From positions 372,001 to 436,000 of the forward strand of contig JALIZF010001833.1 in the NCBI GenBank assembly GCA_029948255.1: a stretch of 64,000 nucleotides of DNA. The letters run 5' to 3'. The notes beneath the pieces are model-generated. The model was not told the origin of the DNA and did no database searches. It was given only the letters and a program-made list of their open reading frames with translations. Source of the stretch: Telmatactis stephensoni (Eukaryota; Cnidaria; Anthozoa; Actiniaria; Isophelliidae). Positions 39,360 through 50,989 of this stretch are shown in pieces (the stretch's first letter is position 1; every line of letters starts with the position of its first letter). Made by a program: the position numbers and the translations under genes.

Positions 39360-39668
39360 CGAAAGGAAGGGAAAAGAAAGAAAAAATGCAGGGAAGAAAG
39401 AAAGAAAGAAGAAAGGAGAAAGAGAGAAACAAACAAACAAACAAATAAATATTAAAACAAACAAACAAAGGAAGGAAGGAGGGAAGGAAGGAAGGAGGAA
39501 AGAAAGGAAGGAAGGAATGAAGGAAGAATGAATGAATGAAAGGAAGGAAGAACGAATGAATGAATGAATGAAAGGAATGTGAGAAAAAGAGAGGAAGGAG
39601 GAAAGAATTAATGAATGAATGAATGAAAGAAATGAGAGAAAAGGAAGAAAGAAAGGAAGGAAGGTAAC
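39360..39668. repeat. Purine-rich simple repeat (GAAA/GGAA/GAAT)n
   Basis: Long strand-asymmetric runs of GAAGGAAGG, AACAAACAAACA and GAATGAATGAATG units. The two ~115-codon minus-strand frames across it are repeat artefacts. Confidence 0.9.
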
Positions 39669-39692
39669 CAAGCAAGTAGAGTCTCATTATTG

Positions 39693-39755
39693 AATAGTTA
39701 ACTAAATTTACTAAAATTATTTCAGTAACTATTCAACAGTGAGACTAAAAGGACT
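39693..39755. repeat. Short inverted repeat
   Basis: GTCTCATTATTGAATAGTTA on the left pairs with TAACTATTCAACAGTGAGAC on the right. It is probably a small MITE. The rest of 39,755-40,780 has no supported gene. Confidence 0.75.
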
Positions 39756-40784
39756 CTAAAAATAGGAGACAGTAGTTATGGGCTCCTGGAGAGAGAGGAT
39801 TGAGAAAAGTCGACAGTAGAGCAGTTTAAGATACTTATAAGAGAACTTTGAACCTCTGTTTCGGAAAGCCTTATGCTGTATGCAGATTTAGAGCACTTGA
39901 AGATTATTGATCAAAATATTCGAGAAACATATCTTAAGGTAATTCCGTAGAAATAAAACTAGAAATGGAATTCTCATAAAACTTCACACAGTAATAATTT
40001 TTGAGTTGCTTATCCCAAAAATGAAATAAAAAATGGGGGTCACCATAGCCGTTTTTGCGCTAGATTGCTTTAAAGTACACCATCTTTTGTGTCTTGAGGG
40101 CTCAAGATTCGAAGATCAAAATCGTGTCAAAAATAATTAATTTCTTAAATCTGAGAAGTGCTAGCTGACTAATATGAGCTCATTTTCTCTCTTTGGGCAA
40201 TAGCCTAGTATTATGATGCAATAAATTGTTGTAAACCTGCGTTTGCTACAAGAAAGAAGGTAAAATTGGTTGATAGTACGTGTCCTTGAAGCAGCATGAA
40301 AGCACCTTCCGACCGCACGTTTTACAAAATATCTAAAAAACTGGAAATGGAATCTTGACTATAATTATATATATGATAGAGGACCTTATTAACGTTGATT
40401 TGCAAAAATAAAAAGAATAGGTGCCCGTGCTCGTTTCCGCGCTACGACGCGCTAAAGCGTGAAACAAGACGTCGTAAACAGCCTGTGACCGAAGAGGACT
40501 GAGGCGAGTAACCACTAAAGCGCCTCTTAGAGCGTGTGTACTGTTCAAAACTTCATAAGACTAAAGCTTGCATCATTTTAAGTCAAGTGTATATCTTTTA
40601 CAATCAAACAAATCAAAATAGGCTGAACTATCCTATGCGCAGTAGAGATGCGCACTGCAAAACTACGGAATTACCTTAACACTCTTTTCGTATTCTGGTC
40701 AATTCCCACGTGCTCTAAATCTTCACGCAGAACGCGCGCGCACGTAATTTTCAATTTCTTCAAGAGAAATTCATTTAGTCCAGT

Positions 40785-41074
40785 CAAGAGACCATAATAC
40801 TAAGAGAGCGAAACTCTGTATTGATGTCTGTGCGATGTTCGTGGCGGCTAAGGCTATTTTTAGTAATTTCGCCATCGTGCGCGCAAGGCTCTCAAACAAA
40901 AGAAATTTAAAAGCCGAGAGCAAACGGTCCAGTCCGCGGACATCAAAAATAAAATTCTATTGTTTGAGAACCTTTGGCGCGCGATGGCGAAGTTACTAAA
41001 AATAGCCTTAGCCGCCACGAACATCGCACAGACATCAATACAGAGTTTCGCTCTCTTAGTATTATGGTCTCTTG
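40785..41074. mobile_element. 290-bp foldback element with ~125-bp arms
   Basis: The left arm starts CAAGAGACCATAATACTAAG; the right arm ends in its complement. Arms share GATGTTCGTGGCGGCTAAGG and GCCATCG with few mismatches around a ~40-base centre. The four frames predicted on both strands are artefacts of the palindrome. Confidence 0.9.
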
Positions 41075-41719
41075 GTCCAATACATTCCATTCCAATCCCA
41101 TTCCATCCTTTCAACTTCGTGCATCAAACCCAAATCTTGGTAGGGAACTATCTATATTTCCTTTGTGGGAAGTATTTCGATAGAGAGCAGGGGATCCTTT
41201 TCTTTGGTCATTTAATAGTACTAGGTCAGGACGACCTGCCACGCCCAGGCTGCCAATCCCATCGAGGCGCTAGCTTACTTTGGTTGCTATGGAGGGTCCC
41301 ATCTTTGCGTTAGCTGAAGTCATGCTGTTTCCAGAACGCATGATTAACAGAATATATATATTTATTTTCTAATTATTTAAATCATGATTATTAACTAGTT
41401 TTCTCAGTGTCATCTGGGGATAAGTTCAAGAGAATAATTCACTGTAAGGACTCCATTTTATTACTTTTTGTGGTGAGTACCATGAACTATTATGAAATAA
41501 CCATCATTTCACAAGCGCTCTCATTGGTCGAAGGACGCGTATGCTATGAACTCTAAACCTGTACACAGCGTGTTATTTCCTTCATCAAGATATTGAAATA
41601 CAACCTCTAGCGTGAGCAAGATAACGCGTGCACTTGATTGCACCAAGGTGACTGGATCTGTGCGTGATGCAATTTGCCGTTTTCAAAATTGAAACTTGAT
41701 GTGTGAATGGTACCTCTCT

Positions 41720-41862
41720 TAGACTTGCTCCAAGTCTCGCTCGCTGTTTTTTCCGTTGCTTTGGTTTCCTGTGGTCTTTGGGTTTACTAGGTTTACATCG
41801 AATTACAAGACAGGAAGCCCAAGCAACGGAAAAAATAACGAGAGAGACTTGCACCAAGTCTA
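41720..41862. mobile_element. 143-bp MITE (TAGACTTG family), copy in duplication A
   Basis: The ends TAGACTTGCTCCAAGTCTCG and the complement of ACTTGCACCAAGTCTA are inverted repeats, continuing into TTTTTTCCGTTGCTT. Related to the element at 3535-3670. Also in copy B at 53478-53620, so it predates the duplication. Confidence 0.85.
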
Positions 41863-42216
41863 TACCCCTCACCGCTTGGCACCCGAGCTATTCCTCCCTT
41901 ATAATGGGTTCACTGTAATGCTCTATACCTTGGCGGTAGATACCAGAATTCCACACCCTCCCCTCCCCTCCGGTTTTTTTTTTTTTGCGCGTTTTTCCTA
42001 AGATAATTATTAACGAAACCAGGATCCCATGAACGCTTGCACACAGGGTGTCGATTGATACTAGTGATTTACATGGAAAGAACGGCGTTGTGTAGCACTA
42101 TAGTATACAATTTCCAGTATCCTCTTCCTTGAGTTAATTAACGGTTCGTCTAACAGGATTGTTCGCTTTAGAGAGATGTTCGTATTACAGGGGTGTTCGT
42201 TTCGAGGGAGTGTTAT

Positions 42217-45200
42217 TCAGCATCCATACAACTCTATCCTCATAGCAATGCAGGATGACCATTTATATGGTCTCACTCTCACCGCGCTAATTGTCAATGG
42301 TTTTGGTAACTCGTTCTTCACTTCTTCGTGTTGATTTTTGTTACCTTGAAAAACCTGTTGGAAAAGAAAAGAACAATCCTGAAATACCAAAACTTGATTG
42401 CCACTCAGTTTGCTGGATTGCAGGAAGGTACTGGCGATGCGAAGGAGATTGGAATGTAATGTGCGGCTTTCCCAATTCCTCCTCTTCGTAAAGCATTTGC
42501 GACTCTGCAGTGAGTGCGTTACCAAATAATGCCCTACTCCGTCGCTTCGCAGGGGAACTTACATCTTTTGATACTCCTTTAAAGGGGGATATAAGTTATC
42601 ACTTATCTACACATGTTTTCTCATATGTTCAAGTTTACACCATGTGCATACCCTCTCCCCTGGGGAGGAATGGATTAAAGTCCATGTATTCAATTCATCC
42701 CTTCTCCCCTCGGAAGCAAAAGCTTTGTAATTCCTCTACCAATCACCCCTCCTTCATGTACCAACAACCACGCCCATGCAATCTATAAAATCCACGTAGT
42801 GGGCTGCATTGTTATCATCCCCTCTGCCATATATAGGGTACTTTATGTGTTTATTGACCCCCTCTCCCCTAAGATACATTATTAATACTCTTCCCTCTCC
42901 CCTAAGGTACTTCATTAGCTTCAATGATACCACCCCCGGACCTCTTGCTATGTACTTTACCATGGTTTTGTTGGTACTGTCATCCATATATATCTTCCAG
43001 TTATTATCATCTGTTAAATATTCCACAGTGTAGTTCGTCACCCAGCATTGGAAGATTGGACTGCCTTGAGTTGAAACGTGAGTAACAACCTTCTTGGCTG
43101 GTGAAAAGGATATCTACAAGTACAATTGAAGGGTTCCCTGTGAAAACGACCTAAGTGACTTTTTGATGGATGTCCAGATATTGATATTTGGGCACAGGAA
43201 AGTTAATTGATATCATTCTATACCATTGAAAAAATTGTCAGAAAAGTCACTTAGGCCGTTTTCACAGGGAGCCCTTCAATTAACCAGCTTTAAATATGTT
43301 TAAAGGGGCTATAATCAGATGGGAAATACACTAAAACCTTTTTTATGTATAAAATTAAGCCTGCTGATTTTGAAAATGTTGAAAATCGAACTTAAATTCA
43401 TAAAATATACTAAATATTAGTACAGAAATTAATGTAAATGTACAAAGATATTAAAGATATTTTAACGCGTGCATATTTCCTTAATACATATTAGTATCTT
43501 AGTAGTCAGTTGTACTCTAAATCATAGTGAAGAAATAGGCATAGTAAACAGTTCGTCACAGAATTAATGTACGGTAATTTCAATTTTCTGAACTCCCATG
43601 ATTCATTGCAATACCTGTAAATACATTCTAGTCGATGGTGTCAGACCCATCCAACCTTGGCTCGAACCCAGTCTCCCATGACGAGGACCATAGTTAGGAA
43701 GTGATTGGCTACCTGTGATTTGACTGTCTTTGATGTCCCCATTGCGCATTCCTAAAGCCTTGGAGCCACAAACTGAAAATCAGAAATGTATGGTGATTTT
43801 CATTCTCCGATAAAGCGCCGTTGATCAGCTTTATTACTTTTTATTGGTTAAAAGGGAAGGCTTTAAAAGAACATCTTCACGCGGAAATTGGAAGGAAAAC
43901 GTAAGCTAACATTGTCATTTTCGGTTTAGCAACCGCTTAGTTAATGTCAGTTCGAGCTTCTTAAATTTGATAAATGAGATAACTTCGGAAGTGTACAATT
44001 TTTTAGAAAGTTATAACGAGATGCGCGCGTCTCGCCATTAAGGCCCGGCAATACGAGCAACAAAATCGTGAAACTTGTCGTGCAACATTGTTGCGTTGCA
44101 AGTTGCAGAGCAAATGTTGCTCGTATTACCACCCCGCGCGCAACAAATTTTCTTTGTTGCAAAAAGTAGACAGTGCTTCTACTTCGTGCAACAAAAAAAT
44201 GTTGTTGCGCGCGGGGTGGTAATACGAGCAACATTTGCTCTGCAACTTGCAACGCAACAATGTTGCGCGACAAGTTGCACGATTTTGTTGCTCGTATTAC
44301 CGGGCCTTTAGAATTTAATTGCGTTCTCGTTTGGACATGGGCAAATAAAAAACACTATATGTCATAGTAATCTTAATCTCTTCGAGCGAAAAAAAAAGGA
44401 ACATTCAGAATATACCGTGTAAGAAAATGATGGTGGAAGACTGACAACAGGACAAAGAGCCGGGTAAAGATAAAAACTAGTGAAGATCGTGATGGCGACG
44501 ACAGTGGATCCGCTCTTTGGATCAAAATCGTTCCAAAACAGAGCATTTTTAGCTCAAAATCACAGCTCAAAGAGTTCACAGTACAAGTTTTTTGGGAAAA
44601 TTTAGCCACATTAAAAAGGTGCTTGCATGCTTTGTTTACAGCAACTACTCCCTCTTCTCCTTCTTTATATTCGCTGGTACTTTTTAGTACAATTTGGGCG
44701 CGAGCCACTGGTGTGACGTAGTGATGACGCATTCTCATCACATCATGTCATTCATACGACGCGTCAAGTCGAAACATGACGAAATATGAACAGGTGTAAA
44801 AGAGGAAGAAAACGAGGGACTATTTGCAGTCAAACGCTTTGTAAAATATAACTCTCGAAGATTCTTATGACACATTCACATCACATCATGTCATTCACAC
44901 GACGCGTCAAGTTCAAACATGACGAAATAAGAACAGGTGAAAAAGAGGAAGAAAACGAGGGACTATTTGTAATCAAACGCTTTGTAAAATATAACTCTTG
45001 AAGATTCTTATGACACATTCACATCACATCATGTCATTCACACGACGCGTCAGGTCCAAACATGACGAAATAAGAACAGGTGAAAAAGACGGAAAAAACG
45101 AGGGACTATTTGCAGTCAAACGCTTTGTAAAATATAACTCTTGAAAATTCTTGGCACAATCTGCAACCCTTTTACTACAATTGCGCCGTGTTTTTCTTTT

Positions 45201-45726
45201 CACAGTAGTCAAAAACGGTCATGAAAAACAGTTGCTAATAGTTTATAATATCGTTTCAAACCTATAGTATAAGGATTCAAATATGTTTTAATATCTCCCT
45301 ACCTTCGCAGCTCCCATTGCTGTGCCTTCTCTCACACCAGCATAAGCATTCCTTGTCCCCGTACACCTGTACATAGCATGGCTGTCGAACTACACTTTGT
45401 ATATAAGTACAACTATTGTCCTGTACGAAATCTTCAAACGAAAGCTCTTTCGTAGCATTGTTTAACTTACAGATGTTTGTCCCCTTCTGGTAGCTGATGC
45501 TGTAACAGTCGGCGCTATGTTCACAGTGAATTATACATCTCTCTAACGAAACACATTTGAATTCCTCATAAGAGTACTTATCTGAAAGACAGTAACCAAT
45601 GACTGGTTCAACTGTACAGCAATTATGATTGCTGCAGAAGACCTTAGGGACAGTTACCAGTAACAACACGCTTGCAAGACCCGAAAACAGATGGACAAAC
45701 GATGTGCGGTCGAGATGAAACCCCAT
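42217..45726 (-). CDS. Secreted PAN/apple-like + F5/8C (discoidin) domain protein, copy A
   Basis: Four coding exons: 45303-45726, 43615-43772, 42961-43113, 42217-42354; 873 nt in frame, 290 residues. Residues 1-31 form a signal peptide (hydrophobic FSGLASVLLLVTVP, then SNHNCC). Exon 1 carries a cysteine-rich PAN/apple-like domain (CIIHCEHSADCYSISY...NICKLNNATKE), followed by a C-x-C-x-C linker. Exons 2-4 form one F5/8 type C domain: CGSKALGMRNGDIKDSQITG, then VVTHVSTQGSPIFQCWVTNY, then a final VRVRPYKWSSCIAMRIELYG plus C and stop. Discoidin domains bind glycans, collagen or membranes; this is probably an extracellular adhesion or recognition protein. Introns are phase 1, 0 and 0. It lies 2.9 kb downstream of the TRIM gene, same strand. 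Copy B is its paralogue. Confidence 0.85.
43124..43281. mobile_element. 158-bp MITE in intron 2 of the discoidin gene, copy A
   Basis: AATTGAAGGGTTCCCTGTGA and the complementary right end form inverted repeats of about 40 bp including AAAACG.CCTAAGTGACTTTT. The paralogous element in copy B is at 55037-55195. Confidence 0.85.
44041..44307. mobile_element. 267-bp PIF/Harbinger-like MITE, copy A
   Basis: The ends AGGCCCGGCAATACGAGCAA and its complement, with arms of about 100 bp repeating GCAACATTGTTGCG. TTA flanks both sides (44038-44040, 44308-44310). The four long frames across it on both strands are palindrome artefacts. Paralogue at 55803-56070. Confidence 0.9.
44745..45150. repeat. ~144-bp tandem repeat, three copies
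   Basis: ATGTCATTCACACGACGCGT starts a unit at about 44746, 44889 and 45033 that also contains GACGAAATAAGAACAGGTG and CAAACGCTTTGTAAAATATA. It lies in intron 1 of the discoidin gene. Copy B has about two units (56503-56760). Confidence 0.9.
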
Positions 45727-45820
45727 TGGTTCTCACTCTAGTATAGTTGGTCCTCCAGTGAGAGGAATCCCACGTCAGTATTGAAAGCCAGCTAGAGCTG
45801 TAGGTGTTGGATAAGTCTGG

Positions 45821-45906
45821 AGTTCTATATAAGTTTCTCATCAAAAAGTTCGATCAGTTGGGCTGCGCAACTTTTGTAGGTTTGCTCTTGATGTCACGTG
45901 ACATCA
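45821..45906 (-). promoter_or_regulatory. Discoidin gene copy A promoter: TATA-like box and 18-bp palindrome
   Basis: On the minus strand TTATATAG (about 45826-45832) lies 100 bases upstream of the ATG. Further upstream TGATGTCACGTGACATCA (45889-45906) is a perfect 18-bp palindrome with a CACGTG E-box core. Both are kept in copy B. Confidence 0.5.
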
Positions 45907-45919
45907 TTTGACATTTGTC

Positions 45920-48600
45920 ATTTTTTATTTGCCATTTATACATAAATTCACACATTGAAATAATAAGGTTGTGTTATCTACAAAATAAAAATATAATTAA
46001 GTTTTTGACAAACTATTAAGACAGTATCGCAAAAAAAAAAAACAGTAGACAAAACAATTAAGGCAAGAAGACAAACACAAAAATAGAAATGGCGAGGAGA
46101 TCTAAGAAAAACCCCTAGGCTTATGGAATTTAGATCCCCTCATTCTTGGAAAAGAATTTTAACGTAATGTAAGTCAATGATGACACGTGAGCAAAGTCAA
46201 AGTACAAATATAAATAAAATTAACCGAATAAATGTTACTAAATACGTGCATGATGATACCCAGCGAAAATTATGTCACACGAGTAAGTAAAAGTATGGAC
46301 CTATTATATTACTGGTAATTAGGGATGAAGAATTTTCACCAAAAAGAAGACTGATGATGACGGGAACGGCGCAGCTGCCAAATACTTGACACTGACACGA
46401 TTTTGACAACAGTGCAAGAAAAACTCAAAAAACAAAGCAACATTAAGTCAACACAGATGGCCAACCTGGACTGCGCGTACTGACAGTCGAGCCAACAAAG
46501 AATGCAATCGATCTTTTAGTATCAGGAGAGAGGGAGAGATAGCAGGGGGAGGGAAGGGGGCACCATTTGGCACCTACTAAACAGGACACATCTAGCCAAC
46601 GATAACATCCTCAGGATAATTAAGAGGACCGTATCTCTTTGATGCAGTTGTCCCGTTAGCAGAGGTTGAAACAGTGTGGAAGTTGACCTTTTGAATTGTC
46701 CTTTTCATAAAGGTGTTCCCAAACTAATGGCTAATGGCTGAAAGTACCAAAAACTAGACCTTCTTGCAAGTTTTAATTCAAAATTTCGCTTTGGATTAAT
46801 TACACTCGAATTCTATTTTTACCAGTTGGAACTGAACTGATCTAACAAGATAAAATGACTGTTTAAAACTGTCTTTGGAATTATAAAAAGTTAATATCGT
46901 GCATTATTTTTAAATTTAGCAACTTTGATGCTGATTGTAAAGAACATATATGGCAAATGAGCCAATGAGCCAATGAAGGCCTGAACCTCATTTTCAAGGA
47001 TTTTGGATTAAAATTTCCACTGTAGATTAACACTCAAATTTGACTCAGTTTCAGTATCAACCTAATCCAACAACAAACAACCTAAACTTTGTGAAAGAAA
47101 TGATTTTAGCTTTGTACAACACTTATTCTTGGACTGAGAGGTTTTTGTTGTTCAATTGCTGGGATGAATGTGACGTCACGGCAGCCATCTTGGATGGCTT
47201 TCAGCAAAAGATTTCTCATTAGCGTTTATTGTTTGGTCATCCAACATGGCTACCGCTTCATTGTCTTTGAATTCCCGAAGGTATGGATGCAACCCAGCAA
47301 TGCTTAAATATGAAAAAAATATCTTAATATTAAAAGAAGCATAACTTTTTGCAGCTTGCGGCTGTCAATGGCGTTAACAGTTAGCTGACATTTGGTTTAA
47401 AAATTAGTGAAAAATCCACATGTGAAAAGAGTGTTGTAATGTAGAAGTAGTGAGTGCTAGCAGATCACACACTGTTGTGGAAAGATTATTTATTTGCCAT
47501 GAGACAGATACATATTTCAACCTCATTCCCAGGACCGTTTCCCTTCGCTTGGGGAAAGGGCCCTGGAAACGAAATTGATAGATATTTCATTCTAGTTATT
47601 TAGCTAAAACTAAAGGTAATTGGGGGATTCTATAAAAAAAACTGATAGATAACTACTTTTTAATATGATAAAATTAGGACTAACTGTAAATATATCTCAA
47701 GATTACAAAGATCTGTACATATGAGGCAGTTTCAATGAGTTAAAAAATATATAACAAGCATCATATCAGGGTACTTGTATGATAGGCTAATGCAAAATAA
47801 CTAGTTTACCGTACGGTATATTGATTAAAAACTAATTATCAATTAGACAACAGAAAGCCGCGCGCCCATGGCGTTATAGACGCACTTGAGAAAATATAAA
47901 GAACGATTAACAAACGTAAGAGTGTCACGAGGCGTAGCCGAGGCTACGCCTCGTGCCACTCTTACGTTTGTTAATCGTTCTTTATATTTTCTCAAGTGCG
48001 TCTATAACGCCATGGGCGCGCGGCTTTCTGTTGTCTAATTGATAAACAATTTGAAAAAGACGATGACGAAGATAGAGCGCGAGCAGTGCAGCCCATGGGC
48101 AAATAGTTCATAGCTTTCTGGCCAATCAGAGCGCGCGTAAGATTGTAGCTATGTTATAAATTGCTTTCAAGTCATGTTACGCAAAGCACTATTCAAACGC
48201 AAAAATGTAACAATATAATTTATATTGGAGTCTATTACAAATTACTATTACTGTTTACAAAAACTAGAAGTATGTTTTAATTAAAACTGTATTGTTTTCT
48301 TTTTATACTGTAACTCGTTGGTTTTGGTTCTGACGATAAATGTTCAAAAGGGCGTCATTGACGTTCTATACAAGACTGACTGACGTAAAACAGGTGTAAT
48401 AATACCATTGAGTAGAATGACGATGATTCCTTACAAGCCATGCATGCCTTGATTACATATGCTACCAAAAATCATCCCTTATGATGATCTATTAGCCCCA
48501 TCCCCACCCCACCCCTGGTCACCCCTCAAAAGGTCTAAATTTGGAAATTTACGGAAAATCGACCTTCTCACTTGTAATTCAGTGGACAACAGCAGAAGGG
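45920..48600. other. Intergenic region between the discoidin and TRIM genes, copy A
   Basis: No coding sequence is supported. It contains a hairpin related to 4436-4493 at 47517-47575, an AT-rich stretch and the 208-bp palindrome. Most of it aligns with 57530-60940 in copy B. Confidence 0.6.
47837..48044. mobile_element. 208-bp near-perfect palindrome
   Basis: The arms are 104 bp each with no spacer, meeting at GGCGTAGCCG/AGGCTACGCC; only two mismatched pairs are visible. The outer ends are TATCAATTAGACAAC and its complement. A CCAATCAGAGCGCGCGTAA motif follows at about 48120, as in the MITE region at 19.6 kb. Copy B lacks the whole block. Confidence 0.95.
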
Positions 48601-48602
48601 AC

Positions 48603-50873
48603 TCATTGCCACACTTGTACCCTTTTTCCCCATTCTTCTAATACAAAGACTTTACCGTCTGGTGTAACAGCTACATCAATAGGACTCTTCATCTGTCCTA
48701 GGCCTGAACCATAGCAACCAAAGGTGATTACGAATTGACCTTCTTGTGTGAAAACTTGTATACGGTGGTTATCAGCGTCACAAACTACAAGCCTGTCACC
48801 ACCAAAAGTAGTAAGTCCAGTTACAAGATCAAACTGACCGTCACCTTTTCCTTCCTCTCCAAATTTGTACAGCAAAACGCCATTGTCGTTATACACCCTG
48901 ATGTTGTTCTTGAACACATATGAAAGAAAGTATTTATTGTTATCATAAACAATGTAGTAAGGCATTTCTTTGCTTACATCTTCATTTGCCTCAACAGTAC
49001 ATATAGGAATATCTTGTATAAGATGTCCAGAATATTTATTAAAAACCTTTATGGCCACCTGACATTTAGCATCGGCCAGTTTCCAGTCGCTTATAACAGA
49101 CATGTTGTCACCTGTAGTACACATTCCATCTATATCAACCCCTTTTTGTTTGTAGATTGTCCTGAGGTATGTTCCATTGATGTCAAACTCTTGTATCCTA
49201 CAACATTGATCTGGATTATCACTTACAACTATTCTGTCTTCATACATGGCTACTCCCCATGGTCGATATAGTTTACCGTCTCCTGTTCCTTTGCCACCAA
49301 TTCGTCGTAAACACTTCCCATTCTTAGTGGATATTACTATTACGCTGTGACCATTCTTATTAACAATGGCTGCTACCTGGTGGCTATCGCTTACTGCGAG
49401 TGAAACGGGACAAATCAAATCTCCTTGGTCTTCAAAGATTGTTACAGGTTTAAACTCTCTCTTAGCATCAAAAGTCCTTACTTTCACCGGTGAGTTATCT
49501 AGTGGTTTTGTTGCGATGCTCACCACAATTTGGCAGAATGAAGGTTTCTCTGCTTTGTACGTCACCATAAATTTCCCTTTTTCTTTTTCGATCATTTTGC
49601 TTTCAACGTCACAACCTTCATCATCTCTGATCTCTACATCAATGGAGCCTCTGTTGGTGTAGCAAATCTTGCCTTCTGAATCTCTTGTTACAATCTCACA
49701 CTGATTGACAAAGCCACATCTGATCTCCTTATTCTGTACTTCTATAGAACAGTGAGACGGATCTGGTACGATGTCCACGATCTTGCCAAGGTCTTGAAGA
49801 GACTGGATGACTTGTGCGTTTCTTGAATAACTCAAACTTACGTTTCGTCTGTTTGGTTTGGATGACAAGACAGATCGAGTTTGCAACAGGTCGTCGCATT
49901 TGTGAGGAAGTTGGCTTTGCAAAATAAGATGGTCTACATTTTGTTCTTGCAAAGCTTTCCCTTGCTCTTTGACTGTGTGCAACTGTTGGATGACAGCAGT
50001 GATTTCTTCTTGCTCTTCATCATTTGCTCTTTTCTGTTGTATGAACATATCATCCAAAGCTTTCTTCATTTTTTGCTCATGATCTTTTAAGATTTGGATA
50101 AGTTCTTGTACATGATCCGACACTTCGTTCTTTGCTGCTTCAATTTCGTTCTCGACGCGTTCAATGTTCTGCTGGGATAGCTGTTGTTCTTGCAGGAATT
50201 TCTGTTCTAGTTGGTTAACTCGTTGTAAGCTCTTCTTGATAAGTAGTTTCTTTTCTTCTGCTTTTTCTTCCAGGCTGACATTTTTGTGATCGCTATGAGT
50301 TGTGCTGGAACACTTTTGGCAGATACATTTCTGGCATGTTTCACAGAAGTATTCCAGTTTTTGTTTTTTATGGTATTTCTCTTCACAGTGGAATTGATTG
50401 CTGATGTAGCTGTTTACATGTTCCTGTTTGAAATCGACGAACATGATCATTTGATGTTCATCTCGGAGTTGCTTCATCTTCTTGTGGGCGTTGACACAAT
50501 GTGTACAAATCATTCCTTGACACTGCTGGCAAAATGCAACCAACTTCATTTGTTCCTGACAACTGACGCAGTTAGGCAGTTGTACTTTCTCCTCTGGTTT
50601 ACTAGCTCGGTTTCTCATTGCAAAAAGGAGTTGTTTCATGGAATCGAGGTAGAACGAAGATGGAAGCTTCGAGACATCATCTTCTCGTGACCTACACGTA
50701 GGACATGTCAGTCGCTGTCTTGTATTCTTGCATGTTTCACTCCATTTTTCGATGCATTTACCGCAAAAACTATGAAGACAACGAAGCTGTTTTGGCTCAT
50801 GAAATATATCCTCGCAAATGGAACAAGTAAGTTCCTTTTCCAAGCTCTTAATAAAGTCATTGAATTCCGCCAT
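48603..50873 (-). CDS. TRIM-NHL protein (RING, two B-boxes, coiled coil, filamin-like, NHL), copy A
   Basis: Intronless, 756 codons. RING C3HC4 at 17-60 (C17, C20, C32, H34, C37, C40, C57, C60) marks a probable E3 ubiquitin ligase. B-box 1 at about 102-140 (C102, C105, C115, C118, C123, C126, H130) and B-box 2 at about 163-196 (CHC-type, ending STTHSDH) follow. The coiled coil spans about 200-345. A filamin/ABP280-like domain (about 355-465) precedes an NHL propeller (about 466-756) with GxLYRPWGVAM, GQFDLVTGLT and GLGQMKSPIDVAV strand starts. This architecture resembles TRIM2/TRIM3/TRIM71 relatives, but no orthology is assigned. The start is the first ATG (MAEFNDFIKSLEKEL), as is usual before TRIM RINGs. 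Paralogue of 60942-63212. Confidence 0.93.
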   Translation of the reverse strand: MAEFNDFIKSLEKELTCSICEDIFHEPKQLRCLHSFCGKCIEKWSETCKNTRQRLTCPTCRSREDDVSKLPSSFYLDSMKQLLFAMRNRASKPEEKVQLPNCVSCQEQMKLVAFCQQCQGMICTHCVNAHKKMKQLRDEHQMIMFVDFKQEHVNSYISNQFHCEEKYHKKQKLEYFCETCQKCICQKCSSTTHSDHKNVSLEEKAEEKKLLIKKSLQRVNQLEQKFLQEQQLSQQNIERVENEIEAAKNEVSDHVQELIQILKDHEQKMKKALDDMFIQQKRANDEEQEEITAVIQQLHTVKEQGKALQEQNVDHLILQSQLPHKCDDLLQTRSVLSSKPNRRNVSLSYSRNAQVIQSLQDLGKIVDIVPDPSHCSIEVQNKEIRCGFVNQCEIVTRDSEGKICYTNRGSIDVEIRDDEGCDVESKMIEKEKGKFMVTYKAEKPSFCQIVVSIATKPLDNSPVKVRTFDAKREFKPVTIFEDQGDLICPVSLAVSDSHQVAAIVNKNGHSVIVISTKNGKCLRRIGGKGTGDGKLYRPWGVAMYEDRIVVSDNPDQCCRIQEFDINGTYLRTIYKQKGVDIDGMCTTGDNMSVISDWKLADAKCQVAIKVFNKYSGHLIQDIPICTVEANEDVSKEMPYYIVYDNNKYFLSYVFKNNIRVYNDNGVLLYKFGEEGKGDGQFDLVTGLTTFGGDRLVVCDADNHRIQVFTQEGQFVITFGCYGSGLGQMKSPIDVAVTPDGKVFVLEEWGKRVQVWQ

Positions 50874-50989
50874 ATTCTACTGTTTAGTGAGACGCTTCGT
50901 CTGTTTCACAGAAATGCTAATTCTCGCAACTATGCCAGCAGGGGAGGCCATCTGGTTGCATGTTGCTATGGTAACACTGATGTTTTTCT

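Larger units (their letters stand above)
41347..50987. repeat. Segmental duplication, copy A
   Basis: The ~9.6-kb segment matches 53104-63327 in direct orientation from TCTAATTATTTAAATCATGA to GTTGCTATGGTAAC. It contains the discoidin gene, MITEs, tandem repeats and the TRIM-NHL gene in the same order. A-only sequence: about 47070-47350, and a palindrome-bearing insertion at about 47837-48165. Confidence 0.95.

Noticed and set aside
39318..39687. Two ~115-codon hydrophobic minus-strand frames
   Set aside because: Products of the purine-rich simple repeat; no start context or domain.
43947..44367. Mirror-like frames (MSRNIVALQVAEQ / MSCNIVALQVAEQ) on both strands
   Set aside because: They come from the two arms of the 267-bp MITE; the same frames appear at 55709-56156.
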